Part shown: positions 1 through 4,730 of the stretch, piece after piece | How positions within the stretch are numbered: position 1 is the first letter of the stretch | Layout of the letters: each line of letters opens with the position of its first letter | Position numbers and translations under genes: made by a program | The notes under the pieces: generated by a model | What the model was told of the DNA's origin: nothing | Databases searched by the model: none | Seen by the model: the letters and a program-made list of their open reading frames with translations, nothing else | Source: Candidatus Omnitrophota bacterium | Lineage (GTDB): Bacteria; Omnitrophota; Gorgyraeia; 2-01-FULL-45-10 | Assembly: GCA_016214245.1 (NCBI GenBank) | Contig: JACROW010000098.1 | Span: 1 to 5,224, forward strand | Length of the DNA: 5,224 nucleotides | Direction: 5' to 3'

Positions 1-38
1 CCATATGAAATTCTTTGATAGTCTTTCCACTATTATCT

Positions 39-1265
39 TTATTTCTTCTTTATCAAACCTTTGAATAAATCGATATATTCTTGAGCCTTTTCAAGGTCGG
101 TCTTCGGCGCGGCTGGTGCTCCCGGCTGTGTACCCCGGGCGCGTTCGATTATGGCGGTGGATATCTTATCCACCGCCATACCGGCGATCGCCTGTTTCGA
201 TATCGGGCCTAAATAAAATTTCGGATTGCCAATCTCGCCTTTTATCTTAAAATCGAATACTATCTCTCCCGAAGATGATGTGAAATATCTCGCGAGGTCC
301 TCAACGTTCGTCTGCCAGAATTCAGCGTTCTCGTAGCCGCGCTTTATGTAGAAGATGTAATCCGACAGGTGTATCTCGTTCGTAGAGCCGATATTCCCGT
401 TATCGAAATCGAAGACGAGCAACCCTGAGAACCTCCCCTTTTTGAATACGAACGGAGACTGTTCATCATAATAAGGTTCGAATGGCAGAATATCCAGGTT
501 GGAGACCTCGAGCCGGTTTGACATTGTCAGTTTCGGTGTAGTTGGATTCATGGACACATTCCATCTTACAACTTCGTCGTGATTGCCATTAAGGTTTCCT
601 TGACCGGCGCAGGCGAAATTGAGTATCATCGAATAAGAAGGGTTAAGCTTTATTGAGATATTGGCATCTACGTTCTCGAGGGTGATCATGTGAGGTTTCC
701 TGTGGGGCAGCCTGTCAATAAAGATCAGCTTGCCGCCCCTTAAAGAAAAGTCTGTAGGCAATGTCAGGATATCGGGCAGGGTCTTGTCGCCGACTATCCT
801 TGAGGAGATGGCCTGTGCTTTCGATTTATTCAAAACGCTTTTTTCGGCCTCTTTTTTTTCAGCCTTCTTTACGCTAGACTCAAGCTCACCTTTCATCTCA
901 CCGAGGTTTATCTTCCCGTCGGTAAGCCTTTCGATGTTTAAAGTGGCATTTTTAAAAGACGGCTCCAGTATCTCTAAACCCCCCTCCAACAGGTTCTTTC
1001 CTTTCAGCCTATATCTACATATTATCTCTTCGATCTCCAATAGGTATCTATTCGAAAAACCATGAGGATTTAGTATTTTAAAATCGGTTAAAACGAGCCT
1101 GTCGTTTTTGGCATCGAAATCTATCTTGTCGATCCTTACGTAATCCGGGAGGGCTCTTCGGATGAGCGTCTCGGCAGAATATCGGAGGATTTGGAATCTG
1201 TAGATGAATATGGCGGCGGCTGCGATGACAAGGAGGATGAGAACTGTTATGAAAACTCTCTTCAT
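39..1265 (-). CDS. AsmA-like membrane-anchored periplasmic protein
   Basis: This is a 408-residue protein with a short basic N-terminus (MKR) and one hydrophobic segment at about residues 5-22, followed by a long soluble region, so I infer an inner-membrane anchor with the body in the periplasm. Beta-rich repeats of the AsmA/DUF748 style are visible: an early strand region with LVLTDFKILNPHGF (57-70), a block with SLRGGKLIFIDR (174-185), and near the C-terminus FDFKIKGEIGNPKFYLGP (337-354), which is typical of the family's end. Residues about 127-150 form a Lys/Glu-rich, probably disordered linker, and 378-388 are Pro/Ala-rich. AsmA-like proteins are linked to outer-membrane biogenesis and lipid transport, but the exact role of this one is unknown. 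The ATG overlaps the TGA of the upstream PAC2 gene (ATGA), with only a weak AAAGAG before it, so translational coupling is likely. The coding sequence carries a strong inverted repeat near its 3' end. Family assignment is fairly sure; function is not. Confidence 0.72.
   Translation of the reverse strand: MKRVFITVLILLVIAAAAIFIYRFQILRYSAETLIRRALPDYVRIDKIDFDAKNDRLVLTDFKILNPHGFSNRYLLEIEEIICRYRLKGKNLLEGGLEILEPSFKNATLNIERLTDGKINLGEMKGELESSVKKAEKKEAEKSVLNKSKAQAISSRIVGDKTLPDILTLPTDFSLRGGKLIFIDRLPHRKPHMITLENVDANISIKLNPSYSMILNFACAGQGNLNGNHDEVVRWNVSMNPTTPKLTMSNRLEVSNLDILPFEPYYDEQSPFVFKKGRFSGLLVFDFDNGNIGSTNEIHLSDYIFYIKRGYENAEFWQTNVEDLARYFTSSSGEIVFDFKIKGEIGNPKFYLGPISKQAIAGMAVDKISTAIIERARGTQPGAPAAPKTDLEKAQEYIDLFKGLIKKK
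150..180 (-). repeat. 14-bp perfect inverted repeat inside the AsmA-like gene
   Basis: Two 14-base arms (150-163 and 167-180) are exact reverse complements around a 3-base loop (164-166). The core arm is ATGGCGGTGGATA. They lie within codons for about residues 362-372 of the AsmA-like protein (MAVDKISTAI), so the mRNA can form a long GC-containing stem close to the 3' end of the gene. No U-run follows on the minus strand, so it is not a standard intrinsic terminator. Confidence 0.7.
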
Positions 1266-1912
1266 TGATTCTCTTTGAACAAGTCGAGGAATCTGTCTTC
1301 GTATAATTTATACAGGTCCCACCTGTCGAGCTCCCTTTTGAGGACAGACGCCTTCTTCTTATCCTGTTTGGCCTCTAAAAAGAGCTTTTCTATCTTCTCC
1401 ATGATATATCCGGGTATCTTCTTTCGCGTATTGCGGCATGGTCGCCAATAGGCATATCCCCTCGATATTTCTCTTCTCGGCGAAACCGAGCATCAAACCA
1501 TTAAGGCCGGAGATGTGGCCGCCCTCCATCAGCTTCAGGCCCTGCTTCTTAAGGGTATCTCTAAGGGGCTCTTTATTGACGGCGCCATAAACCTCTGAAG
1601 GCTCTTTATGGCTTATCGGAAAAGGGAAGGCTGCTCCCGTATATATCCTTGTTGTTTTAAGGTCCTGGGCCACGTCCAGGACCTTATTCAATAAGCTTAT
1701 CCCTCCTTGCCCCTGAAGCTGCATCTCTCCTTCAAAGATGACAAGGCCTTCCTTCCTGGCATAATAGAATGTGTTCCTCGGAGGCTTTGGAAACCGTGCG
1801 ATGCCGTCAGGTAATCCACTACGCCCAGGGCTACGCTTCCCATGCCCGGCCAGCCGGCGATCATAACCGGCGCCGCAACGTCTATTCTTTTATATATCTT
1901 AACCTCTTCCAT
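1262..1912 (-). pseudogene. PAC2-family gene, disrupted by two frame-changing internal gaps
   Basis: Three consecutive segments give recognisable pieces of one PAC2 (proteasome-assembly-chaperone-like) protein. Segment A, 1912 to about 1808, starts MEEVKIYKRIDVAAPVMIAG and contains the GWPGMG motif, ending GVVDYL. Segment B, about 1808 to 1425, is in another frame: DGIARFPKPPRNTFYYARKE, then IYTGAAFPFPISHKEP, GGHISGLNG and ICLLATMPQYA. Segment C, about 1426 to 1262, is back in the frame of A: RKKIPGYIMEKIEKLF through ELDRWDLYKLYEDRF to FKENQ-stop. Each switch coincides with apparent loss of family sequence: a beta-strand region after DYL, and a helical stretch after MPQYA. By recall of the family I estimate roughly 25-30 and 40-70 residues. 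Read as it stands, translation from 1912 stops at 1697 after 71 residues. PAC2 proteins outside archaea and eukaryotes have no settled function. The gene sits 17 nt after polX and its final TGA overlaps the AsmA-like ATG. It may be a real pseudogene or an assembly error. Confidence 0.78.
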
Positions 1913-1921
1913 TGTCGGGTT

Positions 1922-1950
1922 ATTATATACTATTTCCTAAGAAACTTCAA
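1922..1950 (-). promoter_or_regulatory. Sigma70-type promoter upstream of the PAC2 gene
   Basis: On the minus strand TTGAAG (1950-1945) and TATAAT (1927-1922) are separated by exactly 17 bases. The -10 is a perfect consensus and the -35 matches at four of six positions. Only 9 nt (AACCCGACA) separate the -10 from the PAC2 ATG at 1912, so a usual start point falls within a few bases of the ATG and the transcript would be leaderless or nearly so. No Shine-Dalgarno is present before this ATG, which agrees. The -35 and the spacer overlap the last codons of polX. The promoter is predicted from sequence only. Confidence 0.5.
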
Positions 1951-3645
1951 TAGCTCCTCTAATCTAAATGTATTTACTACGTCTCTTTTCGTAAGCCATG
2001 CGCGCCGCGCAACGCTGACGCCCAAAAGCATGGAGCCGAGCTGGTCGACCACATGGGCATCGGTTCCTATCGCGAGCTTGACGCCGGATTCCTTGGCGGC
2101 CCTGGAATTCACATCGTCCAGATCGAGCCTGTCCGGATATGAATTTATCTCTAAAAAGGTGCGCGTCTTTTTCGCGGCCTCGAATATCTTATCGAAATCC
2201 AAATCATAAGCAGGCCGCGACCCCCTGAGCCTTCCTGTCGGATGCGCGACTATATTGACGAATCTACTATCGATCGCCTTCAAAATTCTATTCGTGAGCT
2301 TCTCTTTAGACTGTTTGAAACCCGTATGTATCGCGGCGACGACTATATCGAACCTCTTTAAGATATCCTCGCTATAATCTAATGAGCCGTCTTCGAGTAT
2401 ATCGACCTCTACGCCCGACAGGATCCTGATGCCCCTTAAGGTTTTATTCAAGGCCATTATCTCGTCGAGCCTTTTTAGGACGTCCTTCTCGGATAAACCC
2501 CTCGCCACCCTTAAAGACTTCGAGTGGTCTGTTATCGCGACATATTCGTAACCTCTTTTTCTGCATGCGCGGGCCATCTCTTCGATGGAGTGCTCGCCAT
2601 CACTCCATTCCGAATGGACGTGAATGTCGCCTTTTATGTCGGATAATTCCACCAACTGCGGCAGCTTCCCCTTTAAAGCGGCTTCGATCTCTCCCCTGTC
2701 TTCCCTCAACTCCGGCGGGATGAAAGGCAAACTTAAAGTCTTATAAATATCGGCCTCTTCCTTTCCAGCTATCCTCTTATTCGTCTTTTCGATAAAGACG
2801 CCGTATTCGTTTATCTTCAAGCCCGCCTTCTTCGCCATATGGCGCATATGAATATTGTGCGCCTGTGAACCTGTGAAATAGACTAAAGCGGCGCCGTAAC
2901 TATCCTCTTCAACCACTCTGACATCAACCTGGACGCCGTTATCGGTCAGGATGCTGGCTTTAGTCTCTCCGTGAGCCAGGATATCTTTAACAATCGGGAA
3001 CTTTACAAACGCATCCATGATTTTCTTTGGATTCGTGGACGTTATCAGGATATCTATATCTCGGACCGTTTCCTTCATCCTGCGAAGGCTTCCCGCAGGG
3101 CTTATCCTCTTCACATCAGGCAGTTTTTTCAATTGCGCGATTATCTCGCCGGATAGATTAAGCGCCTCCTGTAACGACATCCTCTTTAGCACTTTTTTTA
3201 CGAGCTCTATCCCCCTCAAAATATTCTCTTCCGTCTTCTCCTTCAAACCGGGGAGGCCGCTTATCTTATGCGCCTTCGCCTTCTTCTCGAGGTCTTCTAT
3301 GCCTTTTATCTTCAGTTTATCATATAGTAGCTTCGCGGTTTTCGGGCCGATGCCCGGCACAGCCATTAAATCGATGATTCCTTCGGGAACTTTCTTCTTC
3401 AGCTCCTCATAATGCTTGAGTCGTCCGGTCTTGACTATCTCGACTATCTTGGCCGCAAGGTCCTTCCCCACTCCTGGTATCTCTTCGAGCCGCCCCTCCT
3501 CGGCAATAGTTTCGATATCTTCGGTGAGGCTCCGTATATTCTGCGCGGCCTTCCTGTATGCGCGTATCTTGAACGGGTTGTCGCCCTTCACTTCCAGGAG
3601 GTCCGCTATGGCTTCAAAAAATTCTGCGACTTCTATATTTTTCAT
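1930..3645 (-). CDS. polX: DNA polymerase/3'-5' exonuclease PolX (Pol beta-like plus PHP domain)
   Basis: At 571 residues this is the usual length for bacterial PolX, a family-X gap-filling repair polymerase with a C-terminal PHP nuclease domain. The N-terminal 8-kDa-like region begins IEVAEFFEAIADLLEVKGDN. Helix-hairpin-helix motifs follow at about 55-71 (IPGVGKDLAAKI) and 95-110 (VPGIGPKTAKLL), with a third weaker one at about 128-143. The polymerase palm has the GS motif (G185, S186), the catalytic pair D196 and D198 (RDIDIL), and the third aspartate D241 (VQVDVRV). The PHP domain (about 337-560) keeps all the expected metal ligands: H342, H344, D349, H374, E413, H440, H468, D529 and H531. 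Exonuclease and possibly AP-endonuclease activities known for the family are therefore expected. The start is fixed by the conserved N-terminus. No Shine-Dalgarno precedes it, and a strong hairpin ends 10 nt upstream. The gene is intact and confidently identified. Confidence 0.96.
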   Translation of the reverse strand: MKNIEVAEFFEAIADLLEVKGDNPFKIRAYRKAAQNIRSLTEDIETIAEEGRLEEIPGVGKDLAAKIVEIVKTGRLKHYEELKKKVPEGIIDLMAVPGIGPKTAKLLYDKLKIKGIEDLEKKAKAHKISGLPGLKEKTEENILRGIELVKKVLKRMSLQEALNLSGEIIAQLKKLPDVKRISPAGSLRRMKETVRDIDILITSTNPKKIMDAFVKFPIVKDILAHGETKASILTDNGVQVDVRVVEEDSYGAALVYFTGSQAHNIHMRHMAKKAGLKINEYGVFIEKTNKRIAGKEEADIYKTLSLPFIPPELREDRGEIEAALKGKLPQLVELSDIKGDIHVHSEWSDGEHSIEEMARACRKRGYEYVAITDHSKSLRVARGLSEKDVLKRLDEIMALNKTLRGIRILSGVEVDILEDGSLDYSEDILKRFDIVVAAIHTGFKQSKEKLTNRILKAIDSRFVNIVAHPTGRLRGSRPAYDLDFDKIFEAAKKTRTFLEINSYPDRLDLDDVNSRAAKESGVKLAIGTDAHVVDQLGSMLLGVSVARRAWLTKRDVVNTFRLEELLKFLRK

Positions 3646-3655
3646 TATAACATTT

Positions 3656-3681
3656 GGGGGTGTCCGTTAACGGACACCCCC
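3656..3681. promoter_or_regulatory. 26-bp perfect palindrome between the EF-like gene and polX (terminator-like hairpin or operator)
   Basis: Arms GGGGGTGTCCG and CGGACACCCCC flank TTAA, giving an exact 26-bp palindrome (11-bp GC-rich stem, 4-base loop in RNA). It ends 10 nt before the polX ATG. It could end transcription from the upstream cluster, but no U-run follows on either strand (minus: AAATGTTATA), so an intrinsic terminator is not proven. The perfect dyad symmetry would equally suit a regulator binding site. A companion hairpin lies 14 nt upstream in the direction of transcription. Confidence 0.6.
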
Positions 3682-3695
3682 GGCTGGTTTGATTT

Positions 3696-3714
3696 ACACA
3701 CTTCCGAAGCGTGT
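3696..3714 (-). terminator. Short hairpin directly after the EF-like gene stop codon
   Basis: In the minus-strand RNA an 8-bp stem with one G-U pair and a CGG loop can form (outer arm ACACGCUU with AAGUGUGU). It begins on the last base of the TAA stop codon of the 84-residue gene. It is followed by UAAAUCAAAC, not a U-run, then by the 26-bp palindrome. The position right at a gene end suggests transcript termination or 3'-end protection. Evidence is structural only. Confidence 0.35.
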
Positions 3715-3968
3715 TAAGGTGTGACCTTATATACCTTATCGTGCTGGTGGATCTTCTGTGCGACCTTTACGCCTACCGCATCGCCGGCCTTCGCCTCGGA
3801 AACTGTAGCGTGCTCAATCTGCAGCGAAGAGACATCCTGAGTGAAGTCAGAGGTATGGCCCTTTACGTGAATCTTATCGCCCACCTTTAAAGAATCGCTC
3901 AGCTCAATTATACCGACATTTAAATTCCCATAATAATGAACGAATTTCCCTATCTCCTTCTCATCCAT
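3714..3968 (-). CDS. Translation elongation factor-like protein (EF-Tu domain 2-like beta-barrel)
   Basis: This 84-residue protein has no signal peptide or membrane segment and consists of a single small beta-barrel. The pattern IGKFVHYYGNLNVGIIEL (6-23), LKVGDKIHVKGHTSDF (27-42), SLQIEHATVSEAKAGDAVGV (48-67), then KVYKVTP at the end matches the second domain of translational GTPases. The same fold occurs as the C-terminal domain of U32-peptidase-like proteins. There is no GTPase domain (no P-loop), so it cannot be an elongation factor itself. Such stand-alone proteins are annotated 'translation elongation factor-like' and their role is not known; binding of RNA or a ribosomal or tRNA partner is only a guess. 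Its ATG overlaps the nuclease stop by 8 bp and has the best Shine-Dalgarno in the window, implying high or independent translation initiation. The length seems complete. Confidence 0.8.
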   Translation of the reverse strand: MDEKEIGKFVHYYGNLNVGIIELSDSLKVGDKIHVKGHTSDFTQDVSSLQIEHATVSEAKAGDAVGVKVAQKIHQHDKVYKVTP

Positions 3969-4509
3969 TTTCTACCTCCCTGGACCACAGGCCTTTATTC
4001 TTATCGCGCGCCTCTCCCTGGATACGCAAAAAATAGTCCGCGTATTTGACATTTGGCGGAACGGTCATCACCTGAGCGTATCCCTCTTCCAGAATTTTGG
4101 CGTTTACAAATGTTCCATTCTCTAAATATACGTATGCGAGGGTTCTGCCATATCTGTCTTTTTTCACAACATCGTATTCAAGCCTGACCTTTTTACCGAG
4201 ACAGAGTTCTCTTGTGAAACTAGATGCCCTCTTCCCAAGCTTCAGGATCGTTTTGATATCCTTGCGGCTTCTTTTCGAATCCCGCAGTAGTTTATCGCTG
4301 TAGTACGACTCCGGCGTGTCTATACCTATCAGGCGGACCTTCTGTCCGTCCGAAAGCTTTATTGTGTCCCCGTCTATGACGCGCCTCACATAAAGAAATT
4401 TATCCTGCGAGGGCGCGGCTTCTGATTGTGTTAAAGCGTTTGAGCTTGAATATAGGAGCGATGTAAGGGTTAACGCAAATATCCAGATATATTTATATCT
4501 TCGTCTCAC
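3961..4509 (-). CDS. Exported thermonuclease (SNase-like) family protein
   Basis: This 182-residue protein has a basic start (MRRRYK), a hydrophobic stretch at about 8-20 and a plausible signal-peptidase site near 25-33, so export is expected. From residue 39 it is a staphylococcal-nuclease-like domain: VIDGDTIKL (44-52), KVRLIGIDTPES (57-68), KKDRYGRTLAYVYLENG (116-132), and a closing helix ending NKGLWS. By alignment with S. aureus nuclease, the calcium ligands D48 and D64, catalytic E67 and the two active-site arginines R59 and R122 are all present, so it should be an active Ca-dependent nuclease of DNA and RNA. A Lys/Arg-rich insertion (about 70-94) follows the TPES motif, as is usual in bacterial relatives. 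The start is GTG with AAGGGG just upstream, overlapping the 71-residue gene by 17 bp. Likely roles are nutrient scavenging or breakdown of environmental DNA. Confidence 0.9.
   Translation of the reverse strand: MRRRYKYIWIFALTLTSLLYSSSNALTQSEAAPSQDKFLYVRRVIDGDTIKLSDGQKVRLIGIDTPESYYSDKLLRDSKRSRKDIKTILKLGKRASSFTRELCLGKKVRLEYDVVKKDRYGRTLAYVYLENGTFVNAKILEEGYAQVMTVPPNVKYADYFLRIQGEARDKNKGLWSREVENG
3974..3980 (-). promoter_or_regulatory. Strong Shine-Dalgarno for the EF-like gene
   Basis: On the minus strand GGGAGGT sits 5 nt before the ATG at 3968, inside the last codons of the nuclease gene. It fixes the start of the 84-residue protein and contrasts with the absent or weak sites before polX, the PAC2 gene and the AsmA-like gene. 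Confidence 0.8.
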
Positions 4510-4708
4510 GGCCCCTTACCGTTTCGCCCTTCTCGCGAGAAGGATGCTCTACCTTTCTCCAAATGCCGGAGTTGACTATCCAGGCGTCCCCTGTCAGGCG
4601 GTCTATCTTCGCGACAACAGGCGAATCGACTACAAGCGTATAGCGCGCTTCCAGTATAATCCCCAAACCTATAATCAATATGACTATTGGCCAGATGATA
4701 TTCTTCAT
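4493..4708 (-). CDS. Small single-pass membrane protein of unknown function
   Basis: This 71-residue protein has an N-terminal hydrophobic helix (about residues 4-20, NIIWPIVILIIGLGIILEA) and a short soluble tail. The tail contains KIDRLTGDAWIVNSGIWRKV (34-53), a pattern seen in many small bacterial membrane proteins ('yxIDRLTGxxWxxxxGxW'), whose function I do not know. The tail after about residue 55 is highly charged. The ATG at 4708 is preceded by AAAGGATGAG, a plausible but distant Shine-Dalgarno. It starts 22 nt after the glycine-zipper gene and overlaps the nuclease GTG by 17 bp, so it is part of the same operon. An overlapping ORF from 4715 in another frame (GTG start, no sensible composition) was discarded in its favour. 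Confidence 0.7.
   Translation of the reverse strand: MKNIIWPIVILIIGLGIILEARYTLVVDSPVVAKIDRLTGDAWIVNSGIWRKVEHPSREKGETVRGRETKI
4528..4543. repeat. 16-bp perfect palindrome ahead of the nuclease start
   Basis: CCTTCTCGCGAGAAGG is an exact palindrome inside the 71-residue gene, 18 nt before the nuclease GTG on the minus strand. In RNA it folds as a 6-bp stem with a CGCG loop just upstream of the nuclease ribosome-binding region. It could affect nuclease translation or bind a regulator. It may also be chance within SREKGE codons. Confidence 0.45.
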
Positions 4709-4730
4709 GTCTCACTCATCCTTTCTATTA

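Noticed and set aside
1..38. Possible terminator or next-gene start after the AsmA-like gene
   Set aside because: Only a 5-bp stem with a 6-base loop (about 17-37) and a lone ATG at the edge can be seen, too little to call.
730..1065. Plus-strand ORF opposite the AsmA-like gene
   Set aside because: Composition is that of a reverse shadow (Ser/Phe-rich), with no motif, and it lies wholly within a well-supported gene.
1418..1812. Programmed ribosomal frameshifting in the PAC2 gene
   Set aside because: No slippery heptamer is evident at the two switches, and family sequence seems to be missing at each, which frameshifting would not explain.
1359..1912. Two separate minus-strand genes of 71 and 121 residues (1697-1912 and 1359-1724)
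   Set aside because: Conserved PAC2 sequence continues upstream of 1724 (ARFPKPPRNTFYYARKEG) and downstream of 1359 in another frame (EKIEKLF to FKENQ), so these are pieces of one broken gene, and the 121-residue start is internal.
1769..2209. Plus-strand ORF spanning the PAC2/polX junction
   Set aside because: It is a shadow of both genes, with no recognisable domain or credible start signal.
2585..2608. Inverted repeat ATGGAGTG/CACTCCAT within polX
   Set aside because: It has only an 8-bp stem with an 8-base loop, inside the conserved PHP metal-binding region (SEWSDGEHSIEE), so it is likely chance.
2971..3717. Several plus-strand ORFs opposite the polX N-terminal half
   Set aside because: All are shadows of the intact, highly conserved polX.
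4506..4715. 69-residue minus-strand ORF overlapping the small membrane protein
   Set aside because: It has an out-of-frame start and a Cys/Arg/His-rich nonsense composition. The overlapping frame has a clear transmembrane helix and a known motif.
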